DNA from: Mesorhabditis belari
Lineage: Eukaryota > Nematoda > Chromadorea > Rhabditida > Rhabditidae
Assembly (NCBI GenBank): GCA_958450365.1
Contig: CAUEEP010000886.1
Coordinates: forward strand, 248,001 to 312,000
Direction of reading: 5' to 3'
DNA length: 64,000 nt
The notes beneath the pieces were generated by a model. That model was given only the letters and a program-made list of their open reading frames with translations, did no database searches and had not been told where the DNA came from. A program made the position numbers and the translations under genes. This document shows positions 48,301 to 60,300 of the stretch, piece after piece (within the stretch, counting starts at the first letter, position 1; the number at the start of each line of letters is the position of its first letter).

Positions 48301-51300
48301 TCTTCAGCCTTCTTCTTTGCAGCTTCTTCGTCGGTCTTCTTGGTTTTGTCAGCTTTCTTTTTCTCGGCTTCAGATTTCTTGGCTTCCTCAGCCTGCTTCT
48401 TAGCCTCCTGATCGGCTACGGCTGTTGCTTCTTCGTCGACCTTATTTTTCCTTTCATCAGCTTTCTTTTCTGCGCTGGCATTTTGCTTACCAACCAATGT
48501 GAAGGCGACTTCCTCTATTGTTTCAATCAACAAATCAATTTCAAGGCCAGCTGTTTTTTCTTGTCTGTTGAGGACAACTTTTTTACTGATCTCAACCACC
48601 CCCGTTTCCAAAATAGATTCGGTGGTTTCTTCTTCCGCCTCTTCAGGCAAACGCTTGGATTTTCTCAGCTTCACTGACTCTTCTGTGGCTTGACCCTCAA
48701 ACTCACCAGATTGATCCGCGGATAGGGTCGTGACCTTGCTTCCTTCTTTTGACTCTCCAGCCTTCTTCTTTGCAGCTTCTTCGTCGGTCTTCTTGGTTTT
48801 GTCGGCTTTCTTTTTTCTCGGCTTCAGATTTCTTGGCTCCTCAGCCTGCTTCTTGGCATCCTCAGCCTGCTTCTTGACCCTTCAGCCTGTTGACCTCTTC
48901 AGCCTGCTTCTTAGCCTCCTCTTCGGCTACTGCCTTTGCTTCTTCTTCAGCCTTCTTCTTTGCAGCTTCTTCGTCGGTTTTCTTGGTTTTGTCAGCTTTC
49001 TTTTTCTCGGCTTCGGATTTCTTGGCTTCCTCAGCCTGCTTCTTGGCCTCCTCATCGGCTACTGCCTTTGCTTCTTCTTCAGCCTTCTTCTTTGCAGCTT
49101 CTTCGTCGGTCTTCTTGGTTTTGTCAGCTTTCTTTTTCTCGGCTTCAGATTTCTTGGCTTCCTCAGCCTGCTTCTTGGCATGCTCAGCCTGCTTCTTAGC
49201 CTCCTCATCGGCCACTGCCTTTGCTTCGTCTTCAGCCTTCTTCTTTGCAGCTTCTTCGTCGGTTTTCTTGGTTTTCACAGCTTTCTTTTTCTCGGCTTCA
49301 GATTTCTTGGCTTCCTCAGCCTGTTTCTTAGCCTCCTCATCGGCTACTGCCTTTGCTTCGTCTTCAGCCTTCTTCTTTGCAGCTTCTTCGTCGGTTTTCT
49401 TGGTTTTGTCAGCTTTCGTTTTCTCGGCTTCAGATTTCTTGGCTTCCTCAGCCTGCTTCTTGGCATCCTCAGCCTGCTTCTTAGCCTCCTCATCGGCTAC
49501 TGCCTTTGCTTCGTCTTCAGCCTTCTTCTTTGCAGCTTCTTCGTCGGTTTTCTTGGTTTTGTCAGCTTTCTTTTTCTCGGCTTCAGATTTCTTGGCTTCC
49601 TCAGCCTGCTTCTTGGCCTCTTCAGCCTGCTTCTTAGCCTCCTCATCGGCTACGGCCTTTGCTTCTTCTTCAGCCTTCTTCTTTGCAGCTTCTTCGTCGG
49701 TTTTCTTGGTTTTGTCGGCTTTCTTTTTCTCGGCTTCAGATTTCTTGGCTTCCTCAGCCTGCTTCTTGGCCTCCTCAGCCTGCTTCTTGGCATCCTCAGC
49801 CTGCTTCTTGACCTCTTCAGCCTGCTTCTTAGCCTCCTCTTCGGCTACTGCCTTTGCTTCTTTTTCAGCCTTCTTCTTTGCAGCTTCTTCGTCGGTTTTC
49901 TTGGTTTTGTCAGCTTTCTTTTTCTCGGCTTCAGATTTCTTGGCTTCCTCAGCCTGCTTCTTGGCCTCCTCTTCGGCTACTGCCTTTGCTTCTTCTTCAG
50001 CCTTCTTCTTTGCAGCTTCTTCGTCGGTTTTCTTGGTTTTGTCAGCTTTCTTTTTCTCGGCTTCAGATTTCTTGGCTTCTTCAGCCTGCTTCTTGGCATC
50101 CTCAGCCTGCTTCTTGGCATCCTCAGCCTGCTTCTTAGCCTCCTCATCGGCTACTGCCTTTGCTTCTTCTTCAGCCTTCTTCTTTGCAGCTTCTTCGTCG
50201 GTTTTCTTGGTTTTGTCAGCTTTCTTTTTCTCGGCTTCAGATTTCTTGGCTTCCTCAGCCTGCTTCTTGGCATCCTCAGCCTGCTTCTTAGCCTCCTCAT
50301 CGGCTACTGCCTTTGCTTCGTCTTCAGCCTTCTTCTTTGCAGCTTCTTCGTCGGTTTTCTTGGTTTTGTCAGCTTTCTTTTTCTCGGCTTCAGATTTCTT
50401 GCCTTCCTCCGCTTGCTTCTTAGCCTCCTCATCGGCTACTGCCTTTGCTTCTTCTTCAGCCTTCTTCTTTGCAGCTTCTTCGTCGGTTTTCTTGGTTTTG
50501 TCGGCTTTCTTTTTCTCGGCTTCAGATTTCTTGGCATCATCAGCCTGCTTCTTGGCCTCCTCAGCCTGCTCCTTGGCATCATCAGCCTGCTTCTTGGCAT
50601 CCTCAGCCTGCTTCTTAGCCTCCTCATCGGCTACTGCTTTTGCTTCTTCTTCAGCCTTCTTCTTTGCAGCTTCTTCGTCGGTTTTCTTGGTTTTGTCAGC
50701 TTTCTTTTTCTCGGCTTCAGATTTCTTGGCTTCCTCAGCCTGCTTCTTGGCATCCTCAGCCTGCTTCTTAGCCTCCTCATCGGCTACTGCCTTTGCTTCG
50801 TCTTCAGCCTTCTTCTTTGCAGCTTCTTCGTCGGTTTTCTTGGTTTTCACAGCTTTCTTTTTCTCGGCTTCAGATTTCTTGGCTTCCTCAGCCTGCTTCT
50901 TAGCCTCCTCATCGGCTACTGCCTTTGCTTCGTCTTCAGCCTTCTTCTTTGCAGCTTCTTCGTCGGTTTTCTTGGTTTTGACGGCTTTCTTTTTCTCGGC
51001 TTCAGATTTCTTGGCTTCCTCAGCCTGTTTCTTAGCCTCCTCATCGGCTACTGCCTTTGCTTCGTCTTCAGCCTTCTTCTTTGCAGCTTCTTCGTCGGTT
51101 TTCTTGGTTTTGTCAGCTTTCTTTTTCTCGGCTTCAGATTTCTTGGCTTCTTCAGCCTGCTTCTTGGCATCCTCAGCCTGCTTCTTAGCCTCCTCATCGG
51201 CTACTGGCTTTGCTTCGTCTTCAGCCTTCTTCTTTGCAGCTTCTTCGTCGGTTTTCTTGGTTTTGTCAGCTTTCGTTTTCTCGGCTTCAGATTTCTTGGC

Positions 51301-54300
51301 TTCCTCAGCCTGCTTCTTGGCATCCTCAGCCTGCTTCTTGGCCTCTTCAGCCTGCTTTTTAGCCTCCTCATCGGCTACGGCCTTTGCTTCTTCTTCAGCC
51401 TTCTTCTTTTGCAGCTTCTTCGTCGGTTTTCTTGGTTTTTGTCAGCTTTCTTTTTCTCGGCTTCAGATTTCTTGCCTTCCTCCGCTTGCTTCTTAGCCTC
51501 CTCATCGGCTACTGCCTTTGCTTCTTCTTCAGCCTTCTTCTTTGCAGCTTCTTCGTCGGTTTTCTTGGTTTTGTCAGCTTTCGTTTTCTCGGCTTCAGAT
51601 TTCTTGGCTTCCTCAGCCTGCTTCTTGGCATCCTCAGCCTGCTTCTTGGCCTCTTCAGCCTGCTTTTTAGCCTCCTCATCGGCTACGGCCTTTGCTTCGT
51701 CTTCAGCCTTCTTCTTTGCAGCTTCTTCGTCGGTTTTCTTGGTTTTCTCAGCTTTCTTTTTCTCGGCTTCAGATTTCTTGGCTTCCTCAGCCTGTTTCTT
51801 AGCCTCCTCATCGGCTACTGCCTTTGCTTCTTCTTCAGCCTTCTTCTTTGCAGCTTCTTCGTCGGTTTTCTTGGTTTTGTCAGCTTTCGTTTTCTCGGCT
51901 TCAGATTTCTTGGCTTCTTCAGCCTGCTTCTTGGCATCCTCAGCCTGCTTCTTAGCCTCCTCATCGGCTACTGGCTTTGCTTCGTCTTCAGCCTTCTTCT
52001 TTGCAGCTTCTTCGTCGGTTTTCTTGGTTTTGTCAGCTTTCTTTTTCTCGGCTTCAGATTTCTTGGCTTCCTCAGCCTGCTTCTTGGCATCCTCAGCCTG
52101 CTTCTTGGCCTCTTCAGCCTGCTTTTTAGCCTCCTCATCGGCTACGGCCTTTGCTTCTTCTTCAGCCTTCTTCTTTGCAGCTTCTTCGTCGGTTTTCTTG
52201 GTTTTGTCAGCTTTCTTTTTCTCGGCTTCAGATTTCTTGGCATCCTCAGCCTGCTTCTTGGCATCATCAGCCTGCTTCTTGGCATCCTCAGCCTGCTTCT
52301 TGGCCTCTTCAGCCTGCTTTTTAGCCTCCTCATCGGCTACGGCCTTTGCTTCTTCTTCAGCCTTCTTCTTTGCAGCTTCTTCGTCGGTTTTCTTGGTTTT
52401 GTCAGCTTTCTTTTTCTCGGCTTCAGATTTCTTGGCTTCCTCAGCCTGCTTCTTGGCCTCCTCATCGGCTACTGCCTTTGCTTCTTCTTCAGCCTTCTTC
52501 TTTGCAGCTTCTTCGTCGGTTTTCTTGGTTTTGTCGGCTTTCTTTTTCTCGGCTTCAGATTTCTTGGCTTCCTCAGCCTGCTTCTTAGCCTCCTCATCGG
52601 CTACTGCTTTTGCTTCTTCTTCAGCCTTCTTCTTTGCAGCTTCTTCGTCGGTTTTCTTGGTTTTGTCAGCTTTCTTTTTCTCGGCTTCAGATTTCTTGGC
52701 TTCTTCAGCCTGCTTCTTGGCATCCTCAGCCTGCTTCTTAGCCTCCTCATCGGCTACTGCCTTTGCTTCTTCTTCAGCCTTCTTCTTTGCAGCTTCTTCG
52801 TCGGTCTTCTTGGTTTTGTCGGCTTTCTTTTTCTCGGCTTCAGATTTCTTGGCTTCCTCAGCCTGCTTCTTGGCCTCCTCATCGGCTACTGCCTTTGCTT
52901 CTTCTTCAGCCTTCTTCTTTGCAGCTTCTTCGTCGGTCTTCTTGGTTTTGTCAGCTTTCTTTTTCTCGGCTTCAGATTTCTTGGCTTCTTCAGCCTGCTT
53001 CTTGGCATCCTCAGCCTGCTTCTTAGCCTCCTCATCGGCCACTGCCTTTGCTTCTTCTTCAGCCTTCTTCTTTGCAGCTTCTTCGTCGGTTTTCTTGGTT
53101 TTGTCAGCTTTCTTTTTCTCGGCTTCAGATTTCTTGGCATCATCAGCCTGCTTCTTGGCATCATCAGCCTGCTTCTTGGCATCCTCAGCCTGCTTCTTGG
53201 CCTCTTCAGCCTGCTTCTTAGCCTCCTCATCGGCTACGGCCTTTGCTTCTTCTTCAGCCTTCTTCTTTGCAGCTTCTTCGTCGGTCTTCTTGGTTTTGTC
53301 GGCTTTCTTTTTCTCGGCTTCAGATTTCTTGGCTTCCTCAGCCTGCTTCTTGGCCTCCTCATCGGCTACTGCCTTTGCTTCTTCTTCAGCCTTCTTCTTT
53401 GCAGCTTCTTCGTCGGTCTTCTTGGTTTTGTCAGCTTTCTTTTTCTCGGCTTCAGATTTCTTGGCTTCTTCAGCCTGCTTCTTGGCATGCTCAGCCTGCT
53501 TCTTAGCCTCCTCATCGGCCACTGCCTTTGCTTCTTCTTCAGCCTTCTTCTTTGCAGCTTTTTCGTCGGTTTTCTTGGTTTTGTCAGCTTTCTTTTTCTC
53601 GGCTTCAGATTTCTTGGCTTCTTCAGCCTGCTTCTTAGCCTCCTCATCGGCTACTGCTGTTGCTTCTTCGTCGACCTTATTTTTCCTTTCGTCAGCTTTC
53701 TTTTCTGCGCTGGCATTTTGCTTACCAACCAATGTGAAGGCGACTTCCTCTATTGTTTCAATCAACAAATCAATTTCAAGGCCAGCTGTTTTTTCTGGTC
53801 TGTTGAGGACAACTTTTTTACTGATCCAAACCGCCCCCGTTTCCAAAATAGATTCGGTGGTTTCTTCTTCCGCCTCTTCAGGCAAACGCTTGGATTTTCT
53901 CAGCTTCACTGACTCTTCTGTGGCTTGACCCTCAAACTCACCAGATTGATCCGCGGATAGGGTCGTGACCTTGCTTCCTTCTTTTGACTCTCCAGCCTTC
54001 TTCTTTGCAGCTTCTTCGTCGGTCTTCTTGGTTTTGTCGGCTTTCTTTTTCTCGGCTTCAGATTTCTTGGCATCATCAGCCTGCTTCTTGGCATCCTCAG
54101 CCTGCTTCTTGACCTCTTCAGCCTGCTTCTTGACCTCTTCAGCCTGCTTCTTAGCCTCCTCTTCGGCTACTGCCTTTGCTTCTTCTTCAGCCTTCTTCTT
54201 TGCAGCTTCTTCGTCGGTTTTCTTGGTTTTGTCAGCTTTCTTTTTCTCGGCTTCGGATTTCTTGGCTTCCTCAGCCTGCTTCTTGGCCTCCTCTTCGGCT

Positions 54301-57300
54301 ACTGCCTTTGCTTCTTCTTCAGCCTTCTTCTTTCCAGCTTCTTCGTCGGTTTTCTTGGTTTTGTCAGCTTTCTTTTTCTCGGCTTCAGATTTCTTGGCTT
54401 CTTCAGCCTGCTTCTTGGCATCCTCAGCCTGCTTCTTGGCATCCTCAGCCTGCTTCTTAGCCTCCTCATCGGCTACTGCCTTTGCTTCTTCTTCAGCCTC
54501 CTTCTTTGCAGCTTCTTCGTCGGTTTTCTTGGTTTTGTCAGCTTTCTTTTTCTCGGCTTCAGATTTCTTGGCATCATCAGCCTGCTTCTTGGCATCCTCA
54601 GCCTGCTTCTTAGCCTCCTCATCGGCTACTGCCTTTGCTTCTTCTTCAGCCTTCTTCTTTGCAGCTTCTTCGTCGGTCTTCTTGGTTTTGTCGGCTTTCT
54701 TTTTCTCGGCTTCAGATTTCTTGGCTTCCTCAGCCTGCTTCTTGGCCTCCTCTTCGGCTACTGCCTTTGCTTCTTCTTCAGCCTTCTTCTTTGCAGCTTC
54801 TTCGTCGGTTTTCTTGGTTTCGTCAGCTTTCTTTTTCTCGGCTTCAGATTTCTTGGCTTCTTCAGCCTGCTTCTTGGCATCCTCAGCCTGCTTCTTGGCA
54901 TCCTCAGCCTGCTTCTTAGCCTCCTCATCGGCTACTGCCTTTGCTTCTTCTTCAGCCTTCTTCTTTGCAGCTTCTTCGTCGGTTTTCTTGGTTTTGTCAG
55001 CTTTCTTTTTCTCGGCTTCAGATTTCTTGGCATCATCAGCCTGCTTCTTGGCATCATCAGCCTGCTTCTTGGCATCCTCAGCCTGCTTCTTGGCCTCTTC
55101 AGCCTGCTTTTTAGCCTCCTCATCGGCTACGGCCTTTGCTTCTTCTTCGTCGGTTTTCTTGGTTTTGTCAGCTTTCTTTTTCTCGGCTTCAGATTTCTTG
55201 GCTTCCTCAGCCTGCTTCTTGGCCTCCTCATCGGCTACTACCTTTGCTTCTTCTTCAGCCTTCTTCTTTGCAGCTTCTTCGTCGGTCTTCTTGGTTTTGT
55301 CAGCTTTCTTTTTCTCGGATTCAGATTTCTTGGCTTCTTCAGCCTGCTTCTTGGCATGCTCAGCCTGCTTCTTAGCCTCCTCATCGGCCACTGCCTTTGC
55401 TTCTTCTTCAGCCTTCTTCTTTGCAGCTTCTTCGTCGGTTTTCTTGGTTTTGTCAGCTTTCTTTTTCTCGGCTTCAGATTTCTTGGCTTCTTCAGCCTGC
55501 TTCTTAGCCTCCTCATCGGCTACTGCTGTTGCTTCTTCGTCGACCTTATTTTTCCTTTCGTCAGCTTTCTTTTCTGCGCTGGCATTTTGCTTACCAACCA
55601 ATGTGAAGGCGACTTCCTCTATTGTTTCAATCAACAAATCAATTTCAAGGCCAGCTGTTTTTTCTGGTCTGTTGCAGACAACTTTTTTACTGATCTCAAC
55701 CACCCCCGTTTCCAAAATAGATTCGGTGGTTTCTTCTTCCGCCTCTTCAGGCAAACGCTTGGATTTTCTCAGCTTCACTGACTCTTCTGTGGCTTGACCC
55801 TCAAACTCACCAGATTGATCCGCGGATAGGGTCGTGACCTTGCTTCCTTCTTTCGACTCTCCAGCCTTCTTCTTTGCAGCTTCTTCGTCGGTTTTCTTGG
55901 TTTTGTCAGCTTTCTTTTTCTCGGCTTCAGATTTCTTGGCTTCTTCAGCCTGCTTCTTAGCCTCCTCATCGGCTACTGCCTTTGCTTCTTCTTCAGCCTT
56001 CTTCTTTGGAGCTTCTTCGTCGGTTTTCTTGGTTTTGTCAGCTTTCTTTTTCTCGGCTTCAGATTTCTTGGCATCATCAGCCTGCTTCTTGGCATCATCA
56101 GCCTGCTTCTTGGCATCCTCAGCCTGCTTCTTGGCCTCTTCAGCCTGCTTTTTAGCCTCCTCATCGGCTACGGCCTTTGCTTCTTCTTCAGCCTTCTTCT
56201 TTGCAGCTTCTTCGTCGGTTTTCTTGGTTTTGTCAGCTTTCTTTTTCTCGGCTTCAGATTTCTTGGCTTCTTCAGCCTGCTTCTTGGCATCCTCAGCCTG
56301 CTTCTTGGCATCCTCAGCCCGCTTCTTAGCCTCCTCATCGGCTACTGCCTTTGCTTCTTCTTCAGCCTTCTTCTTTGGAGCTTCTTCGTCGGTCTTCTTG
56401 GTTTTGTCGGCTTTCTTGTTCTCGGCTTCAGATTTCTTGGCATCCTCAGCCTGCTTCTTGGCATCCTCAGCCTGCTTCTTGACCTCTTCAGCCTGCTTCT
56501 TGACCTCTTCAGCCTGCTTCTTAGCCTCCTCTTCGGCTACTGCCTTTGCTTCTTCTTCAGCCTTCTTCTTTGCAGCTTCTTCGTCGGTTTTCTTGGTTTT
56601 GTCAGCTTTCTTTTTCTCGGCTTCAGATTTCTTGGCTTCCTCAGCCTGCTTCTTGGCCTCCTCTTCGGCTACTGCCTTTGCTTCTTCTTCAGCCTTCTTC
56701 TTTCCAGCTTCTTCGTCGGTTTTCTTGGTTTTGTCAGCTTTCTTTTTCTCGGCTTCAGATTTCTTGGCTTCTTCAGCCTGCTTCTTGGCATCCTCAGCCT
56801 GCTTCTTGGCATCCTCAGCCTGCTTCTTAGCCTCCTCATCGGCTACTGCCTTTGCTTCTTCTTCAGCCTCCTTCTTTGCAGCTTCTTCGTCGGTTTTCTT
56901 GGTTTTGTCAGCTTTCTTTTTCTCGGCTTCAGATTTCTTGGCATCATCAGCCTGCTTCTTGGCATCCTCAGCCTGCTTCTTAGCCTCCTCATCGGCTACT
57001 GCCTTTGCTTCTTCTTCAGCCTTCTTCTTTGCAGCTTCTTCGTCGGTCTTCTTGGTTTTGTCGGCTTTCTTTTTCTCGGCTTCAGATTTCTTGGCTTCCT
57101 CAGCCTGCCTCTTGGCCTCCTCATCGGCTACTACCTTTGCTTCTTCTTCAGCCTTCTTCTTTGCAGCTTCTTCGTCGGTCTTCTTGGTTTTGTCAGCTTT
57201 CTTTTTCTCGGATTCAGATTTCTTGGCTTCTTCAGCCTGCTTCTTGGCATGCTCAGCCTGCTTCTTAGCCTCCTCATCGGCCACTGCCTTTGCTTCTTCT

Positions 57301-60300
57301 TCAGCCTTCTTCTTTGCAGCTTCTTCGTCGGTTTTCTTGGTTTTGTCAGCTTTCTTTTTCTCGGCTTCAGATTTCTTGGCTTCTTCAGCCTGCTTCTTAG
57401 CCTCCTCATCGGCTACTGCTGTTGCTTCTTCGTCGACCTTATTTTTCCTTTCGTCAGCTTTCTTTTCTGCGCTGGCATTTTGCTTACCAACCAATGTGAA
57501 GGCGACTTCCTCTATTGTTTCAATCAACAAATCAATTTCAAGGCCAGCTGTTTTTTCTGGTCTGTTGCAGACAACTTTTTTACTGATCTCAACCACCCCC
57601 GTTTCCAAAATAGATTCGGTGGTTTCTTCTTCCGCCTCTTCAGGCAAACGCTTGGATTTTCTCAGCTTCACTGACTCTTCTGTGGCTTGACCCTCAAACT
57701 CACCAGATTGATCCGCGGATAGGGTCGTGACCTTGCTTCCTTCTTTCGACTCTCCAGCCTTCTTCTTTGCAGCTTCTTCGTCGGTTTTCTTGGTTTTGTC
57801 AGCTTTCTTTTTCTCGGCTTCAGATTTCTTGGCTTCTTCAGCCTGCTTCTTAGCCTCCTCATCGGCTACTGCCTTTGCTTCTTCTTCAGCCTTCTTCTTT
57901 GGAGCTTCTTCGTCGGTTTTCTTGGTTTTGTCAGCTTTCTTTTTCTCGGCTTCAGATTTCTTGGCATCATCAGCCTGCTTCTTGGCATCATCAGCCTGCT
58001 TCTTGGCATCCTCAGCCTGCTTCTTGGCCTCTTCAGCCTGCTTTTTAGCCTCCTCATCGGCTACGGCCTTTGCTTCTTCTTCAGCCTTCTTCTTTGCAGC
58101 TTCTTCGTCGGTTTTCTTGGTTTTGTCAGCTTTCTTTTTCTCGGCTTCAGATTTCTTGGCTTCTTCAGCCTGCTTCTTGGCATCCTCAGCCTGCTTCTTG
58201 GCATCCTCAGCCCGCTTCTTAGCCTCCTCATCGGCTACTGCCTTTACTTCTTCTTCTTCAGCCTTCTTCTTTGGAGCTTCTTCGTCGGTCTTCTTGGTTT
58301 TGTCGGCTTTCTTGTTCTCGGCTTCAGATTTCTTGGCATCATCAGCCTGCTTCTTGGCATCCTCAGCCTGCTTCTTGACCTCTTCAGCCTGCTTCTTGAC
58401 CTCTTCAGCCTGCTTCTTAGCCTCCTCTTCGGCTACTGCCTTTGCTTCTTCTTCAGCCTTCTTCTTTGCAGCTTCTTCGTCGGTTTTCTTGGTTTTGTCA
58501 GCTTTCTTTTTCTCGGCTTCAGATTTCTTGGCATCATCAGCCTGCTTCTTGGCATCCTCAGCCTGCTTCTTAGCCTCCTCATCGGCTACTGCCTTTGCTT
58601 CTTCTTTAGCCTTCTTCTTTGCAGCTTCTTCGTCGGTCTTCTTGGTTTTGTCGGCTTTCTTTTTCTCGGCTTGAGATTTCTTGGCTTCCTCAGCCTGCTT
58701 CTTGGCCTCCTCTTCGGCTACTGCCTTTGCTTCTTCTTCAGCCTTCTTCTTTGCAGCTTCTTCGTCGGTTTTCTTGATTTTGTCAGCTTTCTTTTTCTCG
58801 GCTTCAGATTTCTTGGCTTCTTCAGCCTGCTTCTTGGCATCCTCAGCCTGCTTCTTCGCATCCTCAGCCTGCTTCTTAGCCTCCTCATCGGCTACTGCCT
58901 TTGCTTCTTCTTCAGCCTTCTTCTTTGCAGCTTCTTCGTCGGTTTTCTGGGTTTTGTCAGCTTTCTTTTTCTCGGCTTCAGATTTCTTGGCTTCTTCAGC
59001 CTGCTTCTTAGCCTCCTCATCGGCTACTGCTGTTGCTTCTTCGTCGACCTTATTTTTCCTTTCGTCAGCTTTCTTTTCTGCGCTGGCATTTTGCTTACCA
59101 ACCAATGTGAAGGCGACTTCCTCTATTGTTTCAATCAACAAATCAATTTCAAGGCCAGCTGTTTTTTCTGGTCTGTTGAGGACAACTTTTTTACTGATCT
59201 CAACCACCCCCGTTTCCAAAATAGATTCGGTGGTTTCTTCTTCCGCCTCTTCCGGCAAACGCTTGGATTTTCTCAGCTTCACTGACTCTTCTGTGGCTTG
59301 ACCCTCAAACTCACCGGATTGATCCGCGGATAGGGTCGTGACCTTGCTTCCTTCTTTCGACTCTCCAGCCTTCTTCTTTGCAGCTTCTTCGTCGGTCTTC
59401 TTGGTTTTGTCGGCTTTCTTTTTCTCGGCTTCAGATTTCTTGGCATCATCAGCCTGCTTCTTGGCATCCTCAGCCTGCTTCTTGACCTCTTCAGCCTGCT
59501 TCTTGACCTCTTCAGCCTGCTTCTTAGCCTCCTCATCGGCTACGGCCTTTGCTTCTTCTTCAGCCTTCTTCTTTGCAGCTTCTTCGTCGGTCTTCTTGGT
59601 TTTGTCGGCTTTCTTTTTCTCGGCTTGAGATTTCTTGGCTTCCTCAGCCTGCTTCTTGGCCTCCTCTTCGGCTACTGCCTTTGCTTCTTCTTCAGCCTTC
59701 TTCTTTGCAGCTTCTTCGTCGGTTTTCTTGGTTTTGTCAGCTTTCTTTTTCTCGGCTTCAGATTTCTTGGCTTCTTCAGCCTGCTTCTTGGCATCCTCAG
59801 CCTGCTTCTTGGCATCCTCAGCCTGCTTCTTAGCCTCCTCTTCGGCTACTGCCTTTGCTTCTTCTTCAGCCTTCTTCTTTGCAGCTTCTTCGTCGGTTTT
59901 CTTGGTTTTGTCAGCTTTCTTTTTCTCGGCTTCAGATTTCTTGGCTTCTTCAGCCTGCTTCTTGGCATCCTCAGCCTGCTTCTTGACCTCTTCAGCCTGC
60001 TTCTTGGCCTCTTCATCGGCTACGGCCTTTGCTTCTTCTTCAGCCTTCTTCTTTGCAGCTTCTTCGTCGGTTTTCTTGGTTTTGTCAGCTTTCTTTTTCT
60101 CGGCTTCAGATTTCTTGGCTTCCTCAGCCTGCTTCTTGGCCTCCTCATCGGCTACTGCCTTTGCTTCTTCTTCAGCCTTCTTCTTTGCAGCTTCTTCGTC
60201 GGTCTTCTTGGTTTTTTCAGCTTTCTTTTTCTCGGATTCAGATTTCTTGGCTTCTTCAGCCTGCTTCTTGGCATGCTCAGCCTGCTTCTTAGCCTCCTCA

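Noticed and set aside
48730..53928. Very long plus-strand open frame (over 1,700 codons) rich in Ala, Ser, Phe and Leu
   Set aside because: It is the antisense of the Lys/Glu array. All three antisense frames of both arrays are largely open because the unit contains no antisense stop codons. The hydrophobic protein looks like membrane segments but has no start context, splice sites or independent support.
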